Assembly: GCF_030009775.1 (NCBI RefSeq)
Contig: NZ_JASCTH010000018.1
Location: forward strand, 1 to 64,000
Direction of reading: 5' to 3'
Length of the DNA stretch: 64,000 nt
From: Actinoplanes sandaracinus
GTDB lineage: Bacteria; Actinomycetota; Actinomycetes; Mycobacteriales; Micromonosporaceae
Shown here: positions 50,540 through 58,618 of the stretch, piece after piece
Numbering within the stretch: position 1 is the first letter of the stretch
How the letters are laid out: every line of letters starts with the position of its first letter
The notes under the pieces: generated by a model
The model's database searches: none
The model's input: only the letters and a program-made list of their open reading frames with translations
What the model was told of the DNA's origin: nothing
Made by a program: the position numbers and the translations under genes

Positions 50540-51274
50540 TCACTCCAACGGTGTCGCTTGATCCCATACGTGTTCGAAGCTTTCCAGGTACGTCGTCACC
50601 ATGCCCCCGCCGGCGGCCCGTCGTAGGTGGAGAACCGGGGCTTGAGCTGCGGTGAAGCTGTAGATGTGAGTGTTGACGAGTACCTGATCGTCGCCACGGT
50701 AGATCGAGTTGTAGAGCACCGTCCGATGGAGCCGGAACTCGATGCCCTCGATGTCACGGAGCGGGCGGTACATCACCAGGGCATTGCGGATCTTCGCGGC
50801 CTGGACATCGTCGACACCCTCGTCGGCTCCGCGTTGCGCGACGACGTCGCTGTCCGGGTCGCCGAGCAGGATGCGTACCCGCGCTCCTGCCTCTGCCTTT
50901 TCTCGGAAGATCTTTTGGATGCCGGCGTCCTCGGAGACGAACAGGCCGCTGTATACCAGGACACCGATCTCTTCCTCGGCGCTGGCGAAGACGTTGCGCC
51001 ACAGATCGGACGGGACTGTCCACCGATGCGGGTAGATCGAGATGATCTCGCTTTCGCTGGCGTTCGCGACCTGGTCGGGGCTCAGCGCGTCCGGCCAGAG
51101 GTAGACCTCGTCCACGCCGAGGCGGGCCGCGACCGCGTACCGATGCCGGCGATAAGGCGTCCGTCCGCTGATCCATCGCTCGACACTCTTGGGATCGACC
51201 TTGAGTGATGTCGCCAGGTCGGCTGGCGTGATCCCGTTCTCCAACAATGCGGTGCGTAGTCGCTCGTTCGGCAT
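50540..51274 (-). CDS. HTH regulator with PLD-like DUF5919 domain, paralogue 2
   Basis: A 244-aa paralogue of 47915-48646 with the same layout. The HTH is LRTALLENGITPADLATSLK then VDPKSVERWISGRTPYRRHR. The DUF5919 part contains IISIYPHRWTVPSDLWRNVF, IGVLVYSGLFVSEDAGIQKI, VRILLGDPDSDVVAQRGADE and LHRTVLYNSIYRGDDQVLVN. It is first in a three-gene run with the Nudix and membrane-tethered genes and is divergent from the transfer genes, a position suited to controlling both. Confidence 0.85.
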   Translation of the reverse strand: MPNERLRTALLENGITPADLATSLKVDPKSVERWISGRTPYRRHRYAVAARLGVDEVYLWPDALSPDQVANASESEIISIYPHRWTVPSDLWRNVFASAEEEIGVLVYSGLFVSEDAGIQKIFREKAEAGARVRILLGDPDSDVVAQRGADEGVDDVQAAKIRNALVMYRPLRDIEGIEFRLHRTVLYNSIYRGDDQVLVNTHIYSFTAAQAPVLHLRRAAGGGMVTTYLESFEHVWDQATPLE

Positions 51275-51425
51275 CGGCTTCCCGTCAAGACGTCCGGCGG
51301 CCCGACCAGGCTAGAGGAGACGTCTTCGATACGTCCAGCCATGACCTGATTACGTCCCGTCGATTGATCGCACTCTGATGGCACGCCGATGCAGTCCGCA
51401 TCGCCGATCCGAGAGGAGATCAACC

Positions 51426-51629
51426 ATGACCATCCGTATCCCGCAGGATCTGACCCCGACCTGCCCCTGCGGCGCTCAGCTTGCCGCTGGCAACCCCATC
51501 CTCTGCCGTAAGTGCACCAACCGGGCCCGGTGGGCTCGCCGGCATCAGCCGCGCGGCAGCCACGCCGGGACCGACGGGGGTCTCCGTAGCCGCCGCAACC
51601 GCAACGGTCGCCGTGGCGGTGACGCGTGA
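51426..51629 (+). CDS. Small zinc-ribbon-like protein of the transfer operon
   Basis: A 67-aa protein: LTPTCPCGAQLAAGNPILCR then KCTNRARWARRHQPRG gives two C-x-C/C-x-x-C pairs, a likely zinc ribbon, followed by an Arg/Gly tail. ATG 51426 has GAGAGGAG upstream. Its stop overlaps the next start. Small Cys proteins like this precede FtsK-type genes in many AICEs. Confidence 0.65.
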   Translation: MTIRIPQDLTPTCPCGAQLAAGNPILCRKCTNRARWARRHQPRGSHAGTDGGLRSRRNRNGRRGGDA

Positions 51630-51820
51630 CGATCGCCGTCTCCGCCGTCCTACTGCTCGGAGTCCTCGTCTACCTGCTGTGGCGGTACGCCCGGTTGCCG
51701 CTCTGGCAGGCCGCCGTCTGCGCAGCGTTCGGCTACTTCCTCGCCTCGTCGTCCATCGGCCCGGAGATCGGCAACGGGCTGCGCGCCTTGGCCCGGTTCG
51801 TCGCCGGACTGAGCCTCTGA
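51626..51820 (+). CDS. Small membrane protein of the transfer operon
   Basis: A 64-aa protein with one or two hydrophobic helices (VSAVLLLGVLVYLLWRYA and LWQAAVCAAFGYFLASS). GTG 51626 overlaps the TGA of the previous gene by 4 bp. Probably a Spd-like spread protein or a partner of the transfer ATPase. Confidence 0.65.
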   Translation: MTIAVSAVLLLGVLVYLLWRYARLPLWQAAVCAAFGYFLASSSIGPEIGNGLRALARFVAGLSL

Positions 51821-51821
51821 C

Positions 51822-52181
51822 ATGAGCACCCACCTATCGGAAGGAGATCAGAAGCCGCACATGGCCAACGACCAGTACATCCCACGCCCGACCATCGACC
51901 AGGAGGCCGTCCGCTCCCACCTGCACGCCGCTCGCCGCCGGCCCACGCCCGTCACCGTCTGGACCGCCATCGGGGACGTCCCGGTCCTGCTCACCGAGGT
52001 CGACCGGCTCGCGCGGCTGCTCACCCGCACTCGGCGGGACTTCGCCGACCTGCTAGCCGCTGCTCGCGCCACTCTCTCCGCCGACCATGACGGCGAGTCC
52101 GAGCCGCTGACCTACCTACGTGATGCGGTCGCCGAGCACCAGGTATGGATGCCGCCGGAACAGGGCGAACTCGCCGAATGA
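51822..52181 (+). CDS. Hypothetical protein of the transfer operon
   Basis: A 119-aa protein (106 aa if ATG 51861 is used; a GGAAGGAG lies between the two starts). The middle reads TIDQEAVRSHLHAARRRPTP and VLLTEVDRLARLLTRTRRDF, an amphipathic helical pattern. ATGA overlap with the FtsK-type gene shows coupling. Frequently found upstream of AICE transfer ATPases; role unknown. Confidence 0.65.
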   Translation: MSTHLSEGDQKPHMANDQYIPRPTIDQEAVRSHLHAARRRPTPVTVWTAIGDVPVLLTEVDRLARLLTRTRRDFADLLAAARATLSADHDGESEPLTYLRDAVAEHQVWMPPEQGELAE

Positions 52182-53833
52182 GGGCATACGGCCGAAGACA
52201 CCGCCGTTGGAACCGCCGCAACCCACAACCGCTGCTAGTCGTACCCGATGAACCTCTGACCCTCGTCGTTCTCGCTGCCATCGGCCGGACTCTGTTCCGC
52301 TACCGATCGGAAGTCGCTCCCGTCTTCCTCGCCCTGGTCCTGGTCGTCGTCGGGTCGGTCCTGCACCACAGCCGTCCCGGAGCGTGGCCGGTGGTCACCC
52401 TCGTGACCGTGCTGGCGGCAACCGTGGCAGTGCGCGGGTGGCCCTGGGGACTCACCCGCAGCGCCGAGCGCGGCTACGCCACCACAACGACCACCCTCAC
52501 CGGCGGATGGCTCGCTGCTGCAACCGCACTCGGGCCGACCCGATCGCCTCTACCGACGCTCCTGATCCTGGCCGTGGTCGCGCTCGGCGTGCCGTGGTGG
52601 GCACACCGGCGACGGCGAGCCCGTGTGCGAGTGGACCGGGTCATCAACGCGTGGCCCAACCTGGCCGAGCAGATCGGCCTGGCCGGCTCGCGCATCATGT
52701 CGGCCGTCGTCGACACCTGGGGATGGCGTGCCCGCATCAAGCTGCGACCAGGTCAGAGCGTCGCCGATGTCATCGCCCGCGTGCTGGCCATCGAATCGGC
52801 CCTCGGCACGCGACCCGGTGCGGTTCGCGTCGAGCGGGATCCGGCGCACGCCGGCCGCTGCACCATGCGCGTCCTCGCCGCGGACCCGCACACCGGCGCA
52901 ATCCCATGGCCCGGCCCCACCTCCCGCTCACTCGCCGACCCGATCGAGCTGGGTGTCTTCGAGGACGCGACACCCGTACGCATCGCACTACTGCGCCGGC
53001 ACGCACTCATCGGCGGAACTACAGATTCGGGCAAGAGCGGCGTGCTCAACGTGGTCCTCGGCAACCTCGCCGCCTGCACCGACGTCGTCCTCTGGGGCAT
53101 CGACCTCAAAGGCGGCATGGAACTCCGGCCCTGGGCGCCATGCCTGGCCAGACTCGCCACCACCCCCGACGAGGCAACCGAACTGCTCGCTGACGCGGTT
53201 GCCGTGCTCGACGCCCGCGCGCACGCCTCCGGCCAGGACAACACCCGCGTCTGGAAACCCACACCAGCCGCCCCGGCCCTGGTCATCGTGATCGACGAGT
53301 ACGCCGAACTCGCCGACACCGCCCCGGACGCCGTCGGGCACGCCGAGTCGATCGCTCGGCGCGGGCGTGCCGTCGCCGTCGACCTGCTCGCCGCGACCCA
53401 GCGCCCGACCCAGAAGGCCATGGGCGGGGGAGCGCTGCGCTCCCAGATGAGCATCCGCGTCTGCCTACGCGTCCGGGAACGCCGCGACGTCGACCTCATC
53501 CTCGACAAGGGCATGCTCGCCGCCGGCTGGCACGCCCACACCCTCGACGCACCCGGCAAGTTCTACGTCCTGGCGGACGGCCACAACCAGCCGCGCCGCG
53601 CCCGCGCCTACCTCGTCACCGATGATCTCGTACGCCAGACCGCCGCCCGTTACGCCGACCAGCGGCCGGACCTCGATCCGCTGTCCCGCGCGGCCATCGG
53701 ATCGGTGTCGCTCAGCGCCGACGGCCGCTACGCGGCGTTCGTGTCCAGCGAGCGTCACGGTCCGGGCGAGTCGCCCGCGCACGCTCGGGGGCAGATGAGC
53801 TCGCGCCCCTCGGCCGAACGGCCCCTGCCATGA
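52178..53833 (+). CDS. FtsK/SpoIIIE-type conjugative DNA translocase (TraSA/TraB-like)
   Basis: A 551-aa transfer ATPase. Two or three N-terminal membrane helices (~25-42, ~50-80, ~105-130) are followed by a P-loop GGTTDSGKSG near residue 285, Walker B ALVIVIDEYAELAD near 370 and the FtsK-type ATQRPTQKAMGGGALRSQMS. Such a single protein moves double-stranded plasmid or element DNA between mycelia in actinomycetes. ATG 52178 overlaps the previous stop. The C-terminus is Ser/Pro-rich, as in DNA-binding winged-helix variants that recognise clt repeats, but no clt array was noticed. Confidence 0.88.
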   Translation: MRAYGRRHRRWNRRNPQPLLVVPDEPLTLVVLAAIGRTLFRYRSEVAPVFLALVLVVVGSVLHHSRPGAWPVVTLVTVLAATVAVRGWPWGLTRSAERGYATTTTTLTGGWLAAATALGPTRSPLPTLLILAVVALGVPWWAHRRRRARVRVDRVINAWPNLAEQIGLAGSRIMSAVVDTWGWRARIKLRPGQSVADVIARVLAIESALGTRPGAVRVERDPAHAGRCTMRVLAADPHTGAIPWPGPTSRSLADPIELGVFEDATPVRIALLRRHALIGGTTDSGKSGVLNVVLGNLAACTDVVLWGIDLKGGMELRPWAPCLARLATTPDEATELLADAVAVLDARAHASGQDNTRVWKPTPAAPALVIVIDEYAELADTAPDAVGHAESIARRGRAVAVDLLAATQRPTQKAMGGGALRSQMSIRVCLRVRERRDVDLILDKGMLAAGWHAHTLDAPGKFYVLADGHNQPRRARAYLVTDDLVRQTAARYADQRPDLDPLSRAAIGSVSLSADGRYAAFVSSERHGPGESPAHARGQMSSRPSAERPLP

Positions 53834-53840
53834 TGCCTAC

Positions 53841-54236
53841 ATGCTTGTCGAGGTGGTGAAGACCGCCAAGTTCCCCTGGAGTCCGCTTCTGGTCCAGATC
53901 AGGACCTCTTTCGGGCATACCGCCGTCCGCTGGTGCGGAGCTCCGGATATCCCGTCCGGGCAGTACCCCGTGGAGTGGACGATCGACGAGGAGATCGTAT
54001 GGGGTCAGAACGCTCGCCCGGCCGACGAGACGTCACCCGGTCTCGAGCAAGGAGGCCACTGTGTCATCGTCCGGGGCCGGCTCAAGCTCACCGTTGATGG
54101 CGCAGCGGTCCTCGAACTGGGCGGCGATCAAATCCTATTGGATGTTGCCGGATACATCCCGACTGCGAGCGACGGGTCTTGGGTGAACCTCTACCTTCAG
54201 CGGGAGAACATCGCCCTTTACCCGTACGAACTCTGA
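53841..54236 (+). CDS. Hypothetical protein, 131 aa
   Basis: A soluble, beta-rich protein (SPLLVQIRTSFGHTAVRWCG; GGHCVIVRGRLKLTVDGAAV; DGSWVNLYLQRENIALYPYE) beginning 7 bp after the transfer ATPase stop. It is not a known AICE core protein. The composition is less GC-rich than the ATPase. No family is recognised. Confidence 0.55.
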   Translation: MLVEVVKTAKFPWSPLLVQIRTSFGHTAVRWCGAPDIPSGQYPVEWTIDEEIVWGQNARPADETSPGLEQGGHCVIVRGRLKLTVDGAAVLELGGDQILLDVAGYIPTASDGSWVNLYLQRENIALYPYEL

Positions 54237-54269
54237 AGGCCGCCATGCGGATCGCGGCAAAAGAGTGGA

Positions 54270-54668
54270 CTACGACTTATCCAACCAATAGTCGTCAGGG
54301 TCTTTGTCAACGCTCGAGTCCAGTAGAGCCGTGCGCTGTGCTCGTCTTTCCACACGTATAGCGGGTCGTTAATATTATCTGGCGTGATCCTGATTTCCTG
54401 CCGTTCCAACTCCCCTGGAGTTCGCAGATCCCAGTCGCCTGCACCGGTCCACGGCCGAGACTGCGGTTTCGGTTCAGGTAGGGGCAATTCTTCTGCATCA
54501 AAGGTGCGATCCGCCCGCAGAACCAGCCGCCCTCCGCCAATACCAATCCATTCTCCAGCGACCTCCTCGACGGAAACTCGATCCTTTCCCCGGGCCGATA
54601 AGGTAACTGTGCGGCGAAAGGACGGCAGCCAGCAGAATGACGACACCGACAATTGATCGACTGATCAT
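54270..54668 (-). pseudogene. Frameshifted small secreted or membrane protein
   Basis: Three successive frames together give one plausible protein. From ATG 54668: MISRSIVGVVILLAAVLSPH (signal or anchor). A shift near 54575 leads to VSVEEVAGEWIGIGGGRLVL, then RADRTFDAEELPLPEPKP and GAGDWDLRTPGE. A second shift near 54335 leads to DPDDYWLDKS and a TAG ending at 54270. The strand pattern resembles small actinobacterial lipoprotein-like domains. Two shifts in 400 bp suggest decay next to IS debris, or sequence errors. Confidence 0.5.
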
Positions 54669-54683
54669 GGGGAGGAAGTATCC

Positions 54684-54905
54684 GTGGCAGCACCGAAGAA
54701 GTACCCCGACGAACTCAGGGCGCGTGCCGTGCGCCTGTACCGCGAGTCGGACCCGAAGCCGACGATCCGGCGGCTGGCCGAGCAGTTGAACGTGCATCAC
54801 GAAGCGATGCGGAACTGGATTCGGCAGGCTGAGGCAGACGCGGGTGAACGTCATGACCGGCCGGCCATCGAGATGGCCGAGGAGAACCGCCGAACATCTC
54901 GCTGA
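54684..54905 (+). pseudogene. IS3-family transposase OrfA, truncated
   Basis: GTG 54684 follows GGGGAGG. MAAPKKYPDELRARAVRLYR and IRRLAEQLNVHHEAMRNWIR are the IS3 OrfA helix-turn-helix. The family then continues with an EENRRL-type leucine zipper and OrfB; here the sequence stops after AEENRR at ~54890 and runs into acetyltransferase sequence. No OrfB is present. Confidence 0.8.
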
Positions 54906-54906
54906 C

Positions 54907-55317
54907 ATGAACGCGACGTCACCGGCCGAGAGCGTGCATGCGCTGGACCAGGTCGGACTTCGTGCGGCCGATGTGTCGTTCTGGACGGTGTGGGAAGCGG
55001 CCGACCTGCTGGGCTGTGGCGCTCTGAAGCAGCTCAGCTCGTCCGAGGGCGAGATCAAGGCAACGCGTACCAGGCCTCAGACTCGCGGGCGCGGCGTAGC
55101 CGGACACATGCTCGCGCATTTGCTCGACGAGTGCCGCCGGCGCGGTTATCGGACCGTCAGCCTGGAAACGGGAAGTCTGGACTTTTTCGCACCGGCCCGG
55201 CGACTATATGCGCGGCACGGGTTCGTGACGTGCCCGCCGTTTGCCGACTATTTGCCAGACCCGAACAGCGTCTACATGAAGCTCGCGCTGACTCCCACGA
55301 GCCCGGCCAGGGCCTGA
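54907..55317 (+). CDS. GNAT acetyltransferase, 5' end replaced by IS3 remnant
   Basis: A 136-aa GNAT domain if started at ATG 54907. Motif A is TRPQTRGRGVAGHMLAHLLD, motif B ARRLYARHGFVTCPPFADYL, typical of PaiA/YjgM-like GNATs. Upstream in the same frame AEHLADM (54889-54909) matches the family just before ATSPAESVHALD, but the first ~20 residues are missing and replaced by the transposase sequence. It may still be translated as a shortened enzyme, or be inactive for lack of the first beta strand. Confidence 0.75.
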   Translation: MNATSPAESVHALDQVGLRAADVSFWTVWEAADLLGCGALKQLSSSEGEIKATRTRPQTRGRGVAGHMLAHLLDECRRRGYRTVSLETGSLDFFAPARRLYARHGFVTCPPFADYLPDPNSVYMKLALTPTSPARA

Positions 55318-55365
55318 AACACGCGCACATCGGCAATGCGTTACCCGAAGTGTCAGTGGCCCGTA

Positions 55366-55545
55366 TCAGACATCTCGGCGTGCACCGCGACGCCCCGATG
55401 CTGCCACGATGCTGGCGAGGACCAACCCCACCACTACGGCTACCAGCAGCGAAACGATGAAAGAGTCGGTGATCAAACGTGTGGCCAGGGCCGCGACCGC
55501 TCCGGCAACGAAGGGGACCCACGGCGAGGCGCTGCAGCGTTTCAT
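55366..55545 (-). CDS. Small membrane protein, 59 aa
   Basis: A short protein with two hydrophobic stretches (VPFVAGAVAALATRLI and FIVSLLVAVVVGLVLASIVA) and a basic tail. ATG 55545 is the likely start; an upstream open frame is not membrane-like. No family is recognised, and the call rests on the clear hydrophobic pattern. Confidence 0.5.
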   Translation of the reverse strand: MKRCSASPWVPFVAGAVAALATRLITDSFIVSLLVAVVVGLVLASIVAASGRRGARRDV

Positions 55546-55711
55546 TTGATCGACTTTATTCGATAGAGACCACCGAAGCGTGACCTTCACGACCACGTTG
55601 GGCGGCCAGCCATGTGCTGCCGGTGGCGTACCTACTGCGGTCTTCGTCGTAGGTGACATCGCGGACTGGCTCGTAGCAATCCCCGCGAAACGTCTGGGTA
55701 CTCTGCGCTGC

Positions 55712-56713
55712 ATGCGTCACAGCAATCTTGTTCGCATCGATGAGCTCAAAGCTGCCCTCGCCAGTCACGTGCGGGACCACGGCCCCCACGACGAGCGCAC
55801 CATCGAGACGCGCTTGCGGCTTGCCGCGGTCTACGACGAGTACGACTACGACGACAGCGCGTCAACCTGGGAGAGCCTGGCAGAGGCGGAGTTAACGGCG
55901 GTGTTCAACAGCCGCACAAGCACTCTCGGTCCGGACCATCCGGACGTGCTGGCGCTCCGGTACGACCTCGCGTTCCGCCGCATGAACCTCGAAACCCTGC
56001 CCCACCCGGAGTTCGTGGCGACCCTGGCGAGCATCGCCGGGGCACGGGAACGGGTCCTCGGCCGCCTTCACCCGGACACGCTCGACACCTGGGCGATGCT
56101 CGCGGCACACGTCCCCGAGGTTGAACGGCCGGCTCTCACGGAGCGAGCGGTCCAGGGCTGGCTCCAGGTGCTGGCAGACCGCGAACGGGAACTCGGCAGC
56201 GACCATCCGCACACCCTGGGGGCCAGGCTCAGACTGGGCACGCTCCTCGAAGGACGGGATCCTCAACGGTCACGGGAGATGCGCACGGAGGCGGCGGCCG
56301 GATGGAGCCGGATCGCGGCCGAACGCAGCCGACAACTCGGACCGGTGCATCCCGAGACGGTCGACGCCCGTGAGTTCCACGCCAGCCTGCACGGAGCCTT
56401 CGTCAACGAGGCCGACCGGCTGCCACTGCTGGAAGGGCTCACCACCGACCACGAGCGCGTCCTCGGCCCCGACCACCCACGGACGCTGCACGCCCTGGTC
56501 GAACTCGCCAACCATTATGGATACACCGATCCACGGCGGCTCGCCCTGGGTGAACGCGTCATCGACCGGGTCCGCTCCGTCCTCGGCCCGGCGCATGAGG
56601 ACTCCCGCAGGATCCGTCACGTCATCGCCTCCGCTCACGTCGTGGCCGGTCGCATGGACGACTACAAAGCGGTTCACGACCGCTACCCGGTCCCGGACGA
56701 CGACCACGATTAG
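55712..56713 (+). CDS. Tetratricopeptide-repeat protein
   Basis: A 333-aa protein built of TPR-like helical pairs with the LGPDHPxTL signature of the actinobacterial TPR_10/12 class: RTSTLGPDHPDVLALRYDLA, RERELGSDHPHTLGARLRLG, RQLGPVHPETVDAREFHASL and HERVLGPDHPRTLHALVELA. No ATPase or catalytic domain is attached. Free TPR proteins of this type act as binding scaffolds. ATG 55712 follows no strong ribosome site, and the frame is open upstream to 55580. Confidence 0.85.
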   Translation: MRHSNLVRIDELKAALASHVRDHGPHDERTIETRLRLAAVYDEYDYDDSASTWESLAEAELTAVFNSRTSTLGPDHPDVLALRYDLAFRRMNLETLPHPEFVATLASIAGARERVLGRLHPDTLDTWAMLAAHVPEVERPALTERAVQGWLQVLADRERELGSDHPHTLGARLRLGTLLEGRDPQRSREMRTEAAAGWSRIAAERSRQLGPVHPETVDAREFHASLHGAFVNEADRLPLLEGLTTDHERVLGPDHPRTLHALVELANHYGYTDPRRLALGERVIDRVRSVLGPAHEDSRRIRHVIASAHVVAGRMDDYKAVHDRYPVPDDDHD

Positions 56714-57037
56714 CTTGGTGACGACCTACGTTCGCCTGGTCGTTCGCTCGGGATCCGTTGCGGCCTTCCCCGGTCGCCGTCACGGAACCCAGGACGCAAG
56801 CCGACCAACGACACGTGCGGAACCCACTGACCAAACCCTTGAACGCGATTCCATTTCAGGGACGCCCTCCACTCGACAGTTCAGGACGCCGGGTGACACG
56901 GAACTTCGGCCATGCAGTGTGACGGCTCGCCGCTGGCTGACGGGCCCGGTCGCGGCACGAGTGCGTTGCTCGGTTGGGGCCACCACACGATGACGGGCTG
57001 GCCGGTACTCGCCCGATCAGCGGCCATGAGCGGACGG
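56714..57037. other. Intergenic stretch, no gene seen
   Basis: About 320 bp at the right edge of the accessory region. No frame has coding character. It separates the TPR gene from the convergent hypothetical gene pair. Confidence 0.4.
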
Positions 57038-57592
57038 TCAGACACAGTCCCAGCAGAACCGGCCCTCCCGCTGATCGTGGCTAAGGAAGGCGTATCCGGT
57101 TCCCCCACCGAAGTTGAGCGCGAACGCGTCCTCACCCCAGCCCTCGGCACCGTCTAACTGGAGGAAGAACCGCCACGAGGCATCGACTTCGGGAGGCGTC
57201 CAGGGCTGCCAGAACAAGGGCTCGCCCCCGACGTAGCTACGGCAATCCACAGCGTGAAGATCGGTATCCTCCTCTACCGGCATACCGTTCAGCGCTGCGT
57301 CACGGTAGATGACCTGCCGCTCGAATGCTGCAACCGCCGTCTCGTCCGGCGTTTTCAGGTCGAGACGTAACTCCACCGGCTGCCGTTCGAACCAGTCGCT
57401 GCCTCGCCGCCACAGCGTCGGACCCGTACGTCGGACCTCGCCGCTCACAAACGGCGGCACACGCCCTCCCGGCTGAATCAGGAAGGCGTTCCCCCCTGCC
57501 TCCAGATCAAAGGTTCCGTCCTCGTCGCCGAGGAACAGGTACGCCATCGCGACGCCCGATCCAGGCAAGGGAAACTGCCCGATGAACGTCAT
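57038..57592 (-). CDS. Hypothetical protein, DUF1963-like
   Basis: A 184-aa protein (MTFIGQFPLPGSGVAMAYLF, LGDEDGTFDLEAGGNAFLIQ then PGG) with the aromatic, Asp-rich pattern of the YwqG/DUF1963 family: an opening with FIGQF, a FLGDEDGTF strand and a late FALNFGGGTGYAFLSHDQREGRFCWDC-type end. The family's function is unknown. Sequence before the ATG (DDFWPVSRSSGEP) also looks family-like, so the N-terminus may be partly lost or start upstream. The start lies 34 bp after the stop of the next minus-strand gene. Confidence 0.65.
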   Translation of the reverse strand: MTFIGQFPLPGSGVAMAYLFLGDEDGTFDLEAGGNAFLIQPGGRVPPFVSGEVRRTGPTLWRRGSDWFERQPVELRLDLKTPDETAVAAFERQVIYRDAALNGMPVEEDTDLHAVDCRSYVGGEPLFWQPWTPPEVDASWRFFLQLDGAEGWGEDAFALNFGGGTGYAFLSHDQREGRFCWDCV

Positions 57593-57626
57593 CGGCTCCC
57601 CGGAACTCCGCGACACCGGCCAAAAG

Positions 57627-58385
57627 TCATCCGTGCCAGGCGGCGGGGTCCGTGTAGTGGTTCGCAACGCCCTCGCGCAGGACCGCGCGCAGCTGGGGCA
57701 GGTGCTCGGTGTCGGCGGGCAAGTGCAGGCTGTCCAGCAGGGCCTCAGCCTCGGCCGGGTCAAGGCTGCCGGAGACGGCGTGATAACTGCCGAGCAGGGC
57801 GCGGAAGACCGCCGGACGAAGCTCGGCGATGGTGGCGGCAGCCTGGTAGACGTCGCGCTTGTCGTTCCAGTCGACCGAACCCGAGTCTTCCAGGACGTGG
57901 CGGGCGCGCAGGTGCAGCGGACCGGTGGCCAGCTCGGGCAGGCGGCCAGCCGCTGCGAGGCGGCGCACATCGTCGCCGAGCAGCGCGTTGAAGGCGGTCT
58001 TGGTGGTGGTGCGCCCCCAGAACCAGTAGGTCCTCAAGTCCAGCCGCAGATGCTCGATCGGCTCCGCGACCGCCATCCGGACGCGGAAGCCGGCCCAGAA
58101 GGCATCGGCGACGGCCGGGTCGGCATTGTTGCAGACGTAGGCGTTCAAATGGGTCAGCACCTCGAAGGCACAGGTCAGGTCGAATAGGCCGTGCGCCGTG
58201 TGCACGCGCTGCACAGCGTCCAGGCTCTCGTCGGTGGTGATCTCGAATGCCGTGTGGAAGGCCACGTCTTCGTTCGACATCTCCTCCGGTGGCGTGCCGT
58301 CCCACCCCCACCGATCGGGTCCGATCGGCGCGAACCCATGGCCTGCCAGATATCGCAAGGCCAGGTCGGCATCCGTCGTACTCAT
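57627..58385 (-). CDS. Hypothetical protein, 252 aa
   Basis: A soluble, helical 252-aa protein: ALRYLAGHGFAPIGPDRWGW, HTAFEITTDESLDAVQRVHT, RLDLRTYWFWGRTTTKTAFN and ALLDSLHLPADTEHLPQLRA. It appears to be a member of an uncharacterised actinobacterial family. ATG 58385 replaces the longer frame start at 58454 because the removed residues are not protein-like. It is co-directional with, and just upstream of, the DUF1963-like gene, probably one transcription unit. Confidence 0.65.
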   Translation of the reverse strand: MSTTDADLALRYLAGHGFAPIGPDRWGWDGTPPEEMSNEDVAFHTAFEITTDESLDAVQRVHTAHGLFDLTCAFEVLTHLNAYVCNNADPAVADAFWAGFRVRMAVAEPIEHLRLDLRTYWFWGRTTTKTAFNALLGDDVRRLAAAGRLPELATGPLHLRARHVLEDSGSVDWNDKRDVYQAAATIAELRPAVFRALLGSYHAVSGSLDPAEAEALLDSLHLPADTEHLPQLRAVLREGVANHYTDPAAWHG

Positions 58386-58618
58386 CCGCGGGAGTGTGCC
58401 CGGCGAGAGCTTGGATGTCCACGCGATTGCGGCATCGCTACCCGCTGGCCTCAACTCACCCTGGCAGGGAGGGCACGGCCGCGTGAGGCAGCCGGGCGGG
58501 GCAGCGTCGGACCGTCAACATCATCCGCCCCGCCTCGCAGTGACGGGGCGAATTCGCCACCAGTCACAACGGGCCGGGGCTGAAGATCGCGGATGCCACT
58601 CGCGCCTGGTGCTGACCG

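Larger units (their letters stand above)
47464..53833 (+). mobile_element. Decayed AICE (pSAM2-like integrative and conjugative element)
   Basis: Gene content and order fit an actinomycete integrative element: excisionase-like HTH gene, small AICE-type proteins, HTH regulators, HD and Nudix hydrolases, and an FtsK-type transfer ATPase with small membrane partners. No tyrosine or serine integrase, no RepSA-type initiator and no attachment site were found. After the transfer gene, IS3 debris replaces the expected integration module, so the element is probably immobile on its own. Confidence 0.65.
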
